Positions 34,464-46,317 of a stretch of DNA of 64,000 nucleotides are shown piece by piece. The DNA comes from Cudoniella acicularis (taxonomy: Eukaryota > Ascomycota > Leotiomycetes > Helotiales > Helotiaceae): the NCBI GenBank assembly GCA_013054445.1, contig JAAMPI010000051.1, positions 1 to 64,000 on the forward strand, written 5' to 3'. The notes below the pieces were generated by a model, which did no database searches, was not told where the DNA came from, and was given only the letters and a program-made list of their open reading frames with translations. The number at the start of each line of letters is the position of its first letter. Position 1 is the first letter of the stretch. A program made the position numbers and the translations under genes.

Positions 34464-34514
34464 ATAACCCTAAAACCCCTTTACCCTAACTTCCCTAATA
34501 GCTATAACCCTAAC
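34464..34514 (+). repeat. Telomere-like CCCTAA motifs
   Basis: Within 51 bp the sequence contains TAACCCTAA, TACCCTAAC, CCCTAA and TAACCCTAAC, degenerate versions of the common fungal telomere repeat. They lie about 160 bp upstream of the OrsD-type relic. Confidence 0.55.
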
Positions 34515-34631
34515 GACTATAACTACTTAGAATACTATTGATCTAATAATATAAATAAAATAGGGATAGTTACTTACCTTATACCCTAGCTTCTTATCTT
34601 TTTATTCTGTCTCTAACTATATTTTTTCGTT

Positions 34632-34722
34632 AAATAGGTATAGCCCCTTTAATAAATAGGTATAGCCCCTAGGTTTCTCACCGCCTGATTCTGCCGCCCG
34701 CTAAAATAAATAGGTATAGCCC
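34632..34722 (+). repeat. Three copies of AAATAGGTATAGCCC
   Basis: The 15-mer occurs at about 34,632, 34,655 and 34,707. It is a short interspersed motif of unknown origin between the telomere-like tract and the solo LTR. Confidence 0.7.
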
Positions 34723-34912
34723 TATACTTATTAGGGTATTATAGTTAGGCTTATAATCCTATAGAATATATATTAACTAGTAAAACTCTTTTTTGTCTTA
34801 GAGTAGTAATATAGCCGTTAAATATACTACCTAGGCCCCTCGTAACGTTAACTCCTCTAACTGCCTTAACTTAGGCCGGAACTAGGGCGTCTTATCTAAT
34901 ATAGTATAATAC

Positions 34913-35077
34913 TGTAGAGGGACGGTAGGCCTCTAAAATAGACACTTAAAAACTAATAACTGAAAGACTCGAATCTCTAGGAAGGATCGTTGTTGCTCCT
35001 CTCTAGGAGAGAGGGAGAGACCTTATATACATGAATATAGTCACGTGCTACGGCACGTGACACAGAACCCCACTACA
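34913..35077 (-). mobile_element. Solo type-1 compact LTR, inverted
   Basis: A full 165-bp copy in reverse orientation starts TGTAGAGGGACGG on the plus strand and ends CCCCACTACA. No interior or second LTR is attached. It ends exactly where the AT-rich satellite begins. Confidence 0.78.
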
Positions 35078-35640
35078 ATAAGTCTTTTTTAAAAAGTATT
35101 AAGTTATATTTAATATAATTTTATATATAAAATATTAATATTTTAGACTTTTATTATAATAACTTTATAATAAAAAGAGTTATATACGTCTAAAATTAGC
35201 TATATATAGTTTTAATAGTCTACTAATAGAAACTAGTCTTAATATTAATATAAGTCTTTTAAAAGAAGTATTATAATATAATAAAGTTTATTTTATATAT
35301 AAATTTAATAGATTTTAAAGTTTTATTATATTAATTCTATAATAAAAAAGAGCTATATAGTTCTAAAATTAGATATATATACTTTAATATAAAGTCTATT
35401 ATATTTTTGTCTTTATATTTATATGAGTTTTTTAATAAAAGTATTATAATATAATAAAGTTAATTTAATATATAAATCTATTTAATTTTAAGTTTATATT
35501 ATTATAACTCTTTAATAAAAAAGAGATATATAGCTATAAAATTAGATATATATAGTCTTATATATATATTAATAGATTCTTATTTTATTATTAGTATAAG
35601 TCTAGGATAATATAGAAGTAGAAATATATAATTTAGTAAT
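35078..35640 (+). repeat. AT-rich satellite, 172-173 bp period, three units plus part of a fourth
   Basis: Unit starts (ATAAGTCTTTT or close variants) fall at 35,078, 35,250, 35,423 and 35,596, giving periods of 172, 173 and 173. Each unit repeats the landmarks AATAAAAAAGAG, TATATAG and AAAATTAG in the same order. The extreme A/T content is consistent with RIP of a tandem repeat. Confidence 0.72.
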
Positions 35641-35850
35641 ATTTTACTGTTTTAAAGCTGACTTGATGTTGCCCTACCTTCTAATTTACCCGTGGTAACA
35701 GGCGCGAGTTCTAAGAATTCATCCCTAACTTGCTAGGGATTTTCTAGTTCGGCTTAAATATTATTCTAAAAGCTTTTAAAAGAATATTGAGTTTATTCTA
35801 GAGTTTTTGAAGTGGTTTCCATACCCCGCCGCTTTCTCAATCACTAGCAA
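35641..35850. other. Transition from satellite to 159-bp array
   Basis: About 200 bp of AT-rich sequence with no gene. It may contain one more degenerate unit of the following array. Confidence 0.4.
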
Positions 35851-38575
35851 CTGAGACGTGACGGACGCGCAAGCACAGGGGTTCAACTCCGCTAGACTGG
35901 AACCGTCCCATTTGATCTGCTTACTACTCCAGAAGCGCGAAGGAGTTTTAGTCAATTCTGGAATATTTGAAGGTGTCGGCGGTGTCCTAACTCTCGCTGG
36001 CAATTGAGAAGTAATAAAAGGGAGGTTGGGGAGACTCAATTCCGACAGGCGGGGACTACTACATTCCTAATTCTTGCTACTCTAGGACATTGGAGGTGAA
36101 GGTTTAATTGATTATGAACATTTTAAGGTAGTTTATACGTTTCTTTGATGTCGGGATCGCTAATAATTGTAAAGTGATGGGTGCGAGATGTCAAATTTCA
36201 ACCTTAATCGGCTGGAATTTTTCTAATTCGACCCAACCTCCCCCCTGAACCCCCCTGAACCCCCAAGAGAATCCCTGATTGTTTTAGGATCGTTTCCACC
36301 AGTTTGGAGGCTCCCTGCTTTTAAAATCGATAGTGCTTGAGAAGTGATAAGCTAAGCAAAATGCGAAATTGAGCTTCAATCACTGGGATTTCTTACCCAC
36401 GCCACCGGAGGCTTATGAAACAACGCAATAGCAGGTACGGAACCTTTGAGAACCCCTCAATATGCCCCTGTCTTTAGAAAAATGGGTTGTTGAGAAGTAA
36501 CAGATGTTAGTAGGGAGGAATTTTAGTTCCAACTGGCTAGGACTTTCCAATACGATATGAATTCGGCTTTCAGGAGCATGCATACGACCTATAAGCAATT
36601 TTGCAGCTTTTGGGCATGTGGGGAGACTCACTGGACCTCACAGTGACTGACGGTTGAGAAGTGTTGAGCATGGGGTGAGGTGTTGAGATAGAATTATAAT
36701 TTCGCCTAACTGAGGAATTTTGAACGCGATATGCATTATGCTTTTAAATACATCTACAAACTATTTCTATAACTTTTGAAAAGGTCAGAAGGTCCTCTGC
36801 CCTCAGAATCACTGGTGGTTGTGAAGTGATGAGGGTGAATGTGGATTGATGAGCTGAAATTTCAATTCCGGCGAACTAGAAATTACAATGCGGGATCCAA
36901 TTTACTTTCAATGGTTTTAAAACGAGATTTAGTTGAATGCGCATCATTTGAACAGCTTAGAAGGTCTCCCTGACTTTAGAATCGCTCGTGGCTAGGAAGT
37001 ATTGAACCGGGTGACGAGTAGAACTAGAAATTCAAACTTGAACTAGCTGTATTTTTTCGATGTATCATGTTTTCTACCTCCGCAAGCATTAAAATGAAGA
37101 GTTGAGCAGGTACAGGTGGATTGATCTCAAAGGAATACTAAGAGGTGAATAAAAATCGTAACCCTCTTTACGAACAAGAATTTTCTATTCGGTCTCCATG
37201 CCTCAGTGGCACAGACCAAAACAATATTTGAGTGCATTCCAGTCGTTTAAAACATTCTAGACGCTCCCCTGGCCCTCAGGGAATTAGTGGTTGAGAAGTG
37301 GGCGCCTTACCCCACCCCCTCCCCGGGAAATGGATATTTTTCATCCGTTTCCCCGGCATCCCATGAACTGTAAATACTATTTCTAGCCGAAATTACATCT
37401 ATTGAAACATTTCAGAGAGCTTGTAGTGTATAAATGCCTCTGTTATTGAGAAGTGATGAGCTTGAGGTGAAGATTCGACTCCGACCGAATGATTGCGACA
37501 TTCCTTAAGCTTCCGAGGCTCAAAATATATCTTTAGACCAGCTTTCCTCTGTGTATGACTGAAAAAAAAACTCCTTAACCTTTAAATCGATCATGGTTGA
37601 AAGTTCAAAGCCAAACTTTTACCCTTTCCCCCTCCCCCCTCTATAGTGAGAATTCTTAACCGGCCTGCATAGTTCTAGGACATGCACAAATCCACGTTTG
37701 AACTGTTTGGAAACAATTGGTAACTTTAAAACACTCTTCTAGTCCGTCTGTAATGAGAAATTGAGAAGTGATAGAGAGAGGGCCCCTCGACGACTTGTCC
37801 CCTGGTTTTTTGAAAAATTGAAAATGTAACTAGTACTAATTCCGAGCATCAGAAATCAAAGTTAAGATGTAGAGGCCTCTATTTATAGTACTTAAAGCCT
37901 CCTTTATGGTCGACAACGGCTGTAATTGTGAAGTGATGAAGAGAAGGTAACAGGACAACTCCCCCCTTTTTCGAAATTTATAAAACGAACCCGGGATGTA
38001 TTCTAAGTATTAGAAATCGAAATTTAGACTCTCAAAATTCAGTTCATCATAAAACAGGCTGCTCTCAAGCTTAGCAGCGGTCATGGTTGAGAAGTGATGA
38101 AGGGGCGACAGTACGACGGCCCCCCCTTTTCTGAAAATTTATAAAACGAGTCCGGGGCGTATTAAAATCTTCACAAATAAAATTCGATTTCTTAAGGGCT
38201 CTACTCGTGGTAATAGAAGCCCTCTTCATGTTAAACAACGCTCATCGTTGAGAAGTGATGAGCCCAAGCGGTATTAACCAACCTCCCTTCTTGTGAGTTC
38301 TTCCAAGCAAAGCTCGGATGACTGTAAACAATCGCAGTCATAGAGTTTTAACGCATCGTCGTAGGGAACAACTAATGTGGAAGTCTCCTGTCCTTAAATG
38401 AAATAAATATAGAGAAGTGATAAGCAAAAACTACGTAGCAAATCCCGTCGATCTACGAGTGATATGCCAGCCCCCGACGATTTTAAATAGCAGTTTACTT
38501 ATTTTATAGTGATGTAAAATGCCTACCTAGCATCAAGTCCTCGAGAGCAGTCGTGGTTGAGAAGTCGAAGTCTTT
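35851..38575 (+). repeat. Diverged tandem array, 18 units of about 159 bp with a conserved core
   Basis: A core close to GGTTGAGAAGTGATGA recurs at 35851, 36004, 36167, 36337, 36490, 36654, 36819, 36992, 37138, 37291, 37446, 37597, 37761, 37926, 38087, 38248, 38409 and 38557. Spacing is 146-173 bp, mean 159. In many units the core is preceded by a weaker block like CTCCCTG..CTTTAAAATCG. Between cores the units are too diverged to align by eye, although C-rich and T-rich patches recur. No stop-free frame runs through, so it is not a repeat protein. The sequence is only mildly AT-rich, unlike the RIP-hit satellite next to it. Confidence 0.8.
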
Positions 38576-41500
38576 CTTCACTCGTTTAAACCAACAGCCT
38601 TCCCTGCCGCGCCTAAATTTCCGCCTCCTCGACATCTCCTCCTCGGTATTCTTCTAAAACCCAAGCAAAAATACATGCATTTGTCAAAGATTACATGTTT
38701 CAGCTAGAGATATCGAATACAAATTTCCAAAACACAAAACTTCAGCCATCTCCCACATTCGCCTTCCAGCGAATCCCCCTTCCCCGCCCTCGCTCATTAA
38801 ATGAAAATCCCCTCCGAGTGCTTCCAAGAGGCATTCATTCAAATTCAAACGTGTCACGGAAGTCTGAAATGTGGGAAATACTTTTGAAAGAAATATTTCA
38901 TTAGAAATTCTATTAAGATTTCTGCTCAAGACGTTCTCAACCGAAAACACTTCTCCAAACACGCTTCTTTATGCACCTCCCTGCCCCCGATTTACACCAT
39001 TTCATCGTATGCTGTCCAACATTCTAACTCTCTCTGCATACCAGACCCTGTTCCCCAAGCTTCCCTCCCATTTCTCTCTATGTCCCAAACCCACTCTCCT
39101 TAAACTCAATGACTGTCACTCTTTGTGCCACGCATCATCTGCATCCCCATCCCGAGCCCTAATGTTACTTTGTAAAGTCCAACCCGTCCTCACCTGCAAA
39201 TTTCCCTTCGCACAAAATCTAGGCCCCTTCGCCGTTGACTCCTGCTTTCTCACCATGCCAACACCCCTTTGGCTCTCGAATATCTAGAGCAGCAGCAACA
39301 ATTCAAGCGCCAACACCAGAGGTTGGGTGTGCGATTGACGTTGATGGCGTTGATAACGCTGAAGGTCCCAGAACAACAGCCATCAAAAGGTGGCAGGGCA
39401 TTAGCATAGCTTCCCTAAAATCGTAGTCATTCGAAGGTAATTACGCTGCAAACGCCGGAATGCAGGTGAGGGTCGAGTTTGTTCGTCAAGACAAGGTCGA
39501 AGCTCCAAAGGCACAAACATAGGTCGATGGCGGAAACCGATCCACGCTACTGCCGACGTCGCATTTCCCTAGTTGCAAATTGATAGCCACCATATCCGAA
39601 ATGTAATTGGAACCAAAAACCTTGCAGTCTCAGCAAAGTCAATAGACTGTCGAGAACAGTTCCAACAACCTAGACTTGTATCCACTTCCACCAACATACG
39701 AAGTCTATCGCCAACTGGGTCTTTATTCTGCTCTATGGCTCCGTTGATGCTCAAGCTTCGGTCATTGTGGTGTACTTTTCGAATCGAGAGAGTCAAACTC
39801 TTTCCGCCCCACCTTCCATGAGAGCATTGGGACAGATGTCCTGGTGTCTGAATTATGAAAGAGCTTTGGCGTAATGTTGCTACGTTGTGCAATCCAGGTA
39901 TCTCCGCCCTGAATATGTAAAAATAAATGGTGTGCCATGTCGTGACATTGGCCATTGCTTGAAATGATGTTGCATGGTGGTTTATTCGATATATTGTACA
40001 TTGAAGACAGAAGGTATTTGATTGCGTACGTAATGTCGTACATATAAAGCCTTGAACTGGTGGCCACATTTTATCCTAAACTCACATATTGTCAGAGCTG
40101 GCCTCGAACACCCAAGACCACGAGGAGTTGATTGCGCGCGGTGGAATATTACCAACTTACCGCATTTATAGAACTTTGGAGCAAACCCATGACGCCCCTC
40201 TGACTTCGACGGCTTCATTCGCGGCATTTGATAACCAGCAAGGACGCCAGCCCTAGGAATCCAAGTCTAAATAACCAGTCTGCCGGATACAGATCGGCTT
40301 GAATCGTAGTCTTTCCAACTTTTCCGTACATACCAAGTCCCCAAATCACTACTGAGATGCACTCTTGAGCCAAGTTCAGCAGCTCATTAATATTCCTTTG
40401 CTTTACTCGGACGTTTATCCCCTGCCGGATTTCCCCATCTTCCGCAGTTGTCGTGTTGTCAGCGTAGACGCTTCTGGTTTCGCGCGAATTCACAAGTAGT
40501 ATTCGCAGATTGCAAGGGCTTGAGCTTCAGCCATGCAGTGAACTTCTGCGCCTGGCTCACAGAGGTTTCCGATGGCATGATGGCTCCAAGAGTTCCATTT
40601 CTGTGCAGCCCTGCCATCGAGCGTGTTACAGTTTGCTCTCGCATGCTCACGCCTATACATCTGTCATCTCAAGGAAGAGGCAGATGTGGACTCCGCAAAA
40701 TCTGACTTTCGGGCCCTTCCAAAAGTACAATTCTGCCTTTGTTCCAACCTCTCCTAGCCTTTTATTGTATGCACAATGTTCTAACATGGGAAAAAAGTCA
40801 GAAGACTGTCGAGTTCGATGTGTTCTTTCGCAGAAGCTTGGTTTTCGGATATGTTTTCGAGGGGGCAAAGTAAGCTCCAAGGCTTATGGCAATGATTCGA
40901 AGGTAAAACAGATTTTTTCGCTAGGGTAGTCGTTCAGAAGAGTTCAATGACCGTGGGAATTGCCCAGAGACTAGAGGAAGAACTCAAGCGTCAGATAGAG
41001 TTCTTCAACCCGTACGCCCAAGTCTTAGTAGGAGAAATTACCTTCAGCGAGAAAAAGCAGATCCAGGCATCCTCGAAGTCATAGGAGGCCTGGGGATGCC
41101 CGAAGGTTGGAGAAGACATAGTCGGGTGTCCACTGGAGAGGAAATTTTTCGAGGTCTAGAGAAGGAATTCCGAACCTGGAAACACTTGCATACGCAGTAC
41201 ACGTCGCCTAAATGTGTGCATACTTCAAAAACTGTCTACGGGTATGGCCAGAGGTCGGGAATCGGAAATCTTTGCTGGGCACTTCCTGGGGGTTTGCTCG
41301 AGAATGCAGTGACGCGACGATGGCGGCGGCGATAGCGGCAGCGATGGACAGGATAATTGGTGACAAGGCGACGACACTCGATGTGCCGCATATGGAGCAG
41401 ATGGAGCAGAGGCATTTCAACAAATGTGAAGGGTTTGAGCTACTTCGTTTTGGAGACTCGGTCGGCTGGTGATGGTGTTGACTGAAAGGGAGAAGAAGCA

Positions 41501-42464
41501 GCTCGCTTCAAATATTGTACCGGAAGCGATTGGCACAAGAGCAGGCAGCACAAAACATTCTTCTGTGCTTGCGCCGTCGCCATTTTCTGCGAAATACTAC
41601 CAAGAAGCATACATGCGTAAATGAAATGAAGGTAAAAGGTTTTACTCGCGGAGCACATGCAAATTGCAAAAGGCAAAGGAGTTGGATTCGCCAGGGTTGA
41701 GGAGCAGGTAGCCACCTCACTGTGGATTTCTTATTGACACGAATGGAAACCAAGATATTAGCACTTGAAACTCACACAATTCTATCTTTCGCGATTAGGC
41801 ACCGCCGTCAAAACATACATAGATAGCTTAGACGTTCACATGAGAAAAGGCGACATCAGATGCGAAATATTGAGTGAGCGGAGAGAATAGAACACGATTT
41901 CACGTATTAGTAATAACAGCATCTCTTTAGTAGACGCATTCGGCGATCAACGCAAAAGGTAATATTCGATAGAGGGCAAATGGCGTCACGTGATAGGAAT
42001 TAACCCCCCTTTTCCATCGCTAGGCTTTGACGATTCTTATTTGTGAAGCTGAAGAAGTTTACCACCAACGCTTTAGGAGTGCACGCAAATTCTGGGCAAG
42101 CTTACAGCACATCTGCAGTGCCTATACTGAAGTAAAAAGGCGAGTGGAACTTGTTCTTCACGGTGTCACTACTCACAAAGCGGTTCGTATAAAGTATGCA
42201 ATTTATTCCTAATGAAATGTATGTTGCTGCATTTTCTGATGAAGTTAAGCTCTTTTCAGATCAGGACTGTCCCATTGAAAAGTTGATCTGCCAGCAGTTC
42301 AACAATAATTTTATGGTTCAGACGCCAAGAAACTCAACTTTTCTGTCGATCCGAACTCAGCTGCTATGAATGTGAAGAATGAGCCCTTTTCAGGACAACC
42401 GCCCAAAAGCTCATATCTTCACCCCACCGAAATCAATTCCAGAGCCCCGGATTCCACCTAACAA
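38576..42464. other. Gene-poor stretch with coding-like fragments
   Basis: About 3.9 kb without a gene I can support. Protein-like fragments occur in changing frames on the plus strand: LEYLEQQQQFKRQHQRLGVR near 39,280, MQVRVEFVRQDKVEAPKAQT near 39,450 and MTVGIAQRLEEELKRQIEFF near 40,948. Each is soon ended by a stop. They look like old decayed genes. 42,000-42,400 probably includes 3' flanking sequence of the next gene. Confidence 0.45.
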
Positions 42465-44378
42465 TCACTGCTTCCTCTTTCCGTCTGACGTCCTCTTATT
42501 CTTGGGGCGCCTATCGCAACTGTTCGAGGGACCAGCCTCACCACCCTCATTCCAGCCAGTGCGGGATGCTGAGCCAGGAAGGGGAAGCTGACTAGATTGT
42601 CTGCTGAGGAAAGCTTCAGCGCCCATCAATCTGTCTACTTCATCCTCTAAATTGCCGCTGTTTTGTTGAGAGGAAGTACCCTGCATACTACGCCGACCAA
42701 CACCAGGGACAGGCACACCTACACGATCTGCGGAAGCATACATATTCATTCGGTCCAGCATCTCATGCCATTCGGGAGAGCCTGTTTCGCAAAAACTGCC
42801 ATACTCGTCGAGTTCACCAATGGGACTACACATGGCTTGGTAAACCGAACGACCGTCTGCACCGAGGTGTGAACCCGCGGGTATCGGTATAATCGGAGGG
42901 ATCGTCAAGTCGAACGTGCCAGCAAAGTTTTCGGCCATGTAGCGCTTCCTCGGGGGATAGCCATGGCCATCAGACTGGTTCTTGCCGTGTGCTTTCTGCT
43001 TCTTCGGTGGGGGGCCATCGCGACGAGACTGGTTTTGGCCGGATGTGTTTTGCTTTGGTGGAGGGCCATTGTTACCAGCTTGGTTATATGCGACGTTCTG
43101 CTGGTGCGTCGAGCTAGATGGTCGAATGGCACGAGCGGATGTCTTCTGCTTTTCTGGTGAAGGGGGGTTGTCATCGTCGTTATGGTGGTGATCGCCTCCT
43201 TCTTCACTCTCTTCGCCGTATTCGCCCTCCTCGTCGCCTTCGCCGTCGTCGCTGTTGCTACTGATCGATATAGGCTGACATTTTTGGCTGGATGATGTGG
43301 CTGGAGGGTTTTGTTTGTCATCTGCATTGTCGCTCGAAGAAGATTCGTCAGAGGATGAAGATTCGTCGGGGGATGCAGGCCGGTTTTCGGTTGGAGCTGC
43401 AGACGTTCTGTGAACGAGGATTTCGAAGCATCGCTGCAGCCTCTTAGCGACTTTCCAGATTCTCTGGCGACTCCAAATACGGTCTTTATGCCCCCCTAAA
43501 ATACGGTCCTTTTGTAGCTGGAGTAATCCCTTTCCAGTAACATTACTTCGTCTCACCCAATCCATAGAATTGCTATCAATGAAAGCCTCCTTGCGCAAGA
43601 ATTCGACAGCTCGTTCAGTTCCCCATTGTTTAATTTCGTCCAGGGTGGCATATGGCCATTCGGTAGATGGCGTAGAAGGGTCTCCAGCATTTCTGCTGGG
43701 AGTACCCATTTGTGAGAGAGCGACAAGGAAAAAGGGACGCATGTCGAAGTCTGACGGAACACGGATGTTATTTCCATGCAACGGGATATATAGATCTTCC
43801 AGTTCATCATCTCCTCTCCAGCGAACGAGCTCAAGAAAATGTTGCTCAGCTCGGTCCCGAGCGATATATCTGTCCTGCAAGCCAGCATAAATCGAAGGCA
43901 TCAGTGGCGGATTCTCGGTGATCGACACTCGCTGGTACTTATCTGGATCAAGTCCCATAGAACCGAGGAGCGGTATATTTCTGTATTGTGGTGCATATAC
44001 TGCAATGGACCCGGTCGAGGTGAGTGCTGGCAAACCCCATGACTTTCGGACCCCACGGATGTCGCCATTTCGGTCAAAGTCACCGGGCCAATAGAGATGG
44101 CGTTGAGCAGGAGACCAGAGTTGGGTATTCACCGAGACGAATGCGGTTATTCGGTCGGAAAGGAAACAATGCAGCTCGACCATAGCCTTAATGCTCATTG
44201 TTGCAGGTGGCCGAGCGAAAGTTGGATCATAGGGAATCTCGGGGGGGTCAAAGAAGACACGATGTTCCCAAAACCGGCGTCTGTCGTCGATTATGCTGTC
44301 CATTCGCACCAGTGGACCATGCTGCCCTGTCTGGTAGGCCTTGATCTCGGCCAATTCCTCGTCGGTCCAGGAGACCAT
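42465..44378 (-). CDS. Unknown large protein with a WPGDF-type N-terminal domain
   Basis: I do not recognise this family. A single uninterrupted frame codes for about 637 residues from MVSWTDEELAEIKAYQTG; an upstream in-frame ATG at 44,480 would add 34. The N-terminal 340 residues look folded, with LYWPGDF, LPALTSTGSIAVYAP and NIPLLGSMGLDP. A Ser/Asp/Glu-rich linker follows, then three basic Pro-rich repeats (GPPPKQ, GPPPKKQK, GYPPRKR) that look like nuclear-localisation sequence, and a Ser/Gly-rich tail. The start at 44,378 is chosen because the broken paralogue at 52,150-53,702 aligns from that point (WDAQQLSTIRTLQ). Probably intracellular; no signal peptide with this start. Confidence 0.72.
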   Translation of the reverse strand: MVSWTDEELAEIKAYQTGQHGPLVRMDSIIDDRRRFWEHRVFFDPPEIPYDPTFARPPATMSIKAMVELHCFLSDRITAFVSVNTQLWSPAQRHLYWPGDFDRNGDIRGVRKSWGLPALTSTGSIAVYAPQYRNIPLLGSMGLDPDKYQRVSITENPPLMPSIYAGLQDRYIARDRAEQHFLELVRWRGDDELEDLYIPLHGNNIRVPSDFDMRPFFLVALSQMGTPSRNAGDPSTPSTEWPYATLDEIKQWGTERAVEFLRKEAFIDSNSMDWVRRSNVTGKGLLQLQKDRILGGHKDRIWSRQRIWKVAKRLQRCFEILVHRTSAAPTENRPASPDESSSSDESSSSDNADDKQNPPATSSSQKCQPISISSNSDDGEGDEEGEYGEESEEGGDHHHNDDDNPPSPEKQKTSARAIRPSSSTHQQNVAYNQAGNNGPPPKQNTSGQNQSRRDGPPPKKQKAHGKNQSDGHGYPPRKRYMAENFAGTFDLTIPPIIPIPAGSHLGADGRSVYQAMCSPIGELDEYGSFCETGSPEWHEMLDRMNMYASADRVGVPVPGVGRRSMQGTSSQQNSGNLEDEVDRLMGAEAFLSRQSSQLPLPGSASRTGWNEGGEAGPSNSCDRRPKNKRTSDGKRKQ

Positions 44379-44480
44379 GTTTGCGTAGTTCGGCGAATAT
44401 TTTGCGTAGCAGAGGCAAGCTTGCAAAAGAGAGATCGGACGTTGAAGGAGGATGAGGGAGGTTGAAGTTGCTTGGGTCAA

Positions 44481-45429
44481 ATGAAGTTGAAGCGGTCTCG
44501 GTACAAAGAAGTTGAAGTTAAATTAGTGAATGTTCTCACCTTTTACTTTGAGCAGCAGCAACAGAGTCTTCCGTCTACAAATTCCATTGGTACTCACACC
44601 AGCCTTTCACAAAGCAGACTTGGCACACCTCTGGTCAATTGCTCATCGTCGAAACACGTTCTGACAATGGTACACGATCTGCCACCAGGCCAGACTCGAA
44701 GGGTGTAGAGGGAAAATGACGCTTATCAAAGAATTTCGACGAAGTCACAACTCTTCCTGCATCCTGGTTTCCGGAGTGGCCATTCGCGGCGGTTACTGAT
44801 TTGTCTGCTAGTGATATTCGCAAACTTCTCGGGAACTCTACACTTGCTTGTCTTCATGCTTAGGCGGAAATATAAACGAGTTTAATGGGCTCTGGCGCGG
44901 TTATTCGGCAAATGATGGACATGGACAGGATGAGAGGTTCGAATTGCTTTGGGTTTTGAGGAGTACATAGATCATCGAAACTAGGCAGATCATAAGAACA
45001 ACAGCAGAACCATCAAACTCTCCCGAATCGTACGCCCACTCATTATCCTGATTTAATAATTGACCGGAGTGACTTGTTCATGCAACAATTCAGCTTCAAG
45101 AACAGAAACGAGTGGCTGACCATGCAGTTTGCAAATCTGCAATTTAGGTAATTTAAATTAATCCAAGGGAATGTTTACATGTGATTTGGCAACGAGACCC
45201 GGCCACCTAAATCATCAAACCCAAAGATCACACCAAATTTCATTCTCTAGATCTACATTATTCCTGCAACTCAGTAGGTGGGAGAGGGGGTACACTGTTT
45301 AACCACCGGGTTAAGGCCTGCTAGGTTGGTTGCGTTCTCATCGGCTGTAGTGATCGCTTCGATCTACGCGACTGCACCGTTTTTATAACTCCATTCCATC
45401 TGTCGAGGACACAGTCGCAGGTTGCGACG
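44481..45429. other. Intergenic, no gene supported
   Basis: About 950 bp upstream of the unknown large gene. Only short open frames are present. I see nothing functional beyond its probable promoter. Confidence 0.4.
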
Positions 45430-46317
45430 ATGGAAGCTGACCTTTGGCGCGAATCCAGAGCGGATCCAGACAACGATGGCACAAATCCTCGACATTCGAA
45501 GACAGCAAGGGAAGATCTAGAAGGAGACGGCACTGCGAAAGGTAGCTCTATCACCAGGTGCCAAAAGGACTTGGAATCCGCTAACAAATGCCTTGAAGCT
45601 TTTCGCAAGCGGAAGCATCCTCGAAGCAGCACATGATGCAAGCAGCAGGCATACGCGAACTGTAGATTGCGTGGATTGTCCAGTTCTTCCAATCCCCATA
45701 AGGAACCTACTTGGCATTACCGGATTACGAATACAATTTGGGAGATTCAAGGATTATCGTCCACCCAGAGCTGAACACTTTGCTCAGCGGATGGCTTCCC
45801 ATGCCTGCCAAGTCATATCTCCAAGCTTCCTTTGACGACGAGCCTAATCCAAAACCGGTTGACAACCTCGAGGATGGAGATGGACATCCGAGAGCAACTT
45901 TTAGGAGGAAGCCAATTCAGATGATGGATCACAAGACGGAAGATGTCTGAAGGGACGAGCTGACGCCTAGAAATGCCATTCGACGGCTCAGAGCACAGGG
46001 AATGGTCGGTATTCAGTGTTAAAGAGATCTTGTTACAAGACAAAACAGGCATCCCAAAAGTATGTTGTCTCTGATAGCGGCAGATTCAGAGATACCTCTC
46101 CGAGGAAACACATACAAGCTGGGATATCAAGCGCTTCCTTGCAAACGCTGGCAACCAATCTTTGTGCAGCGATGGCAGAGCCACAGGAAAATCTTGGACA
46201 ACGCAAGGCGTTCTTGGTGGTTGTATCCTTAGAACATGGCAGGCCACTATTGGAGGAATAGAGCATGCTCTTAGCTACGTCGAAGAGGTATTATACACTT
46301 TCTTTCCCAAAAAAGAT
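45430..46317 (+). pseudogene. Decayed coding region, unknown
   Basis: Protein-like sequence continues on the plus strand with frame changes. First comes MEADLWRESRADPDNDG in frame 1. In frame 3 follows MALPDYEYNLGDSRIIVHPE, continuing LNTLLSGWLPMPAKSYLQAS. In frame 1 again are SVFSVKEILLQDKTGIPKVC, then two adjacent stops, RYLSEETHTSWDIKRFLANA and GKSWTTQGVLGGCILRTW, ending FFPKKDL at a TGA near 46,317. The composition is protein-like but no family is recognised. At least two frameshifts and several stops indicate a dead gene, unless undetected introns explain some of them. Confidence 0.45.

Noticed and set aside
20995..35077. CRISPR array or prophage-type features
   Set aside because: The repeats are LTRs, satellites and minisatellites in eukaryotic DNA. 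No direct repeats with unique spacers of CRISPR type were seen.
35851..38575. The 159-bp array as a C/D snoRNA gene cluster
   Set aside because: The core resembles a C box in many units, but no consistent D box (CTGA) with flanking terminal stem was found at a fixed distance. Kept only as a possibility to test.
35851..38575. The 159-bp array as a repeat-protein gene
   Set aside because: Unit lengths are not multiples of three and stops occur in all frames.
42663..44465. Several plus-strand ORFs opposite the 42-44 kb gene
   Set aside because: They mirror the low-complexity coding sequence on the minus strand and share no family features.
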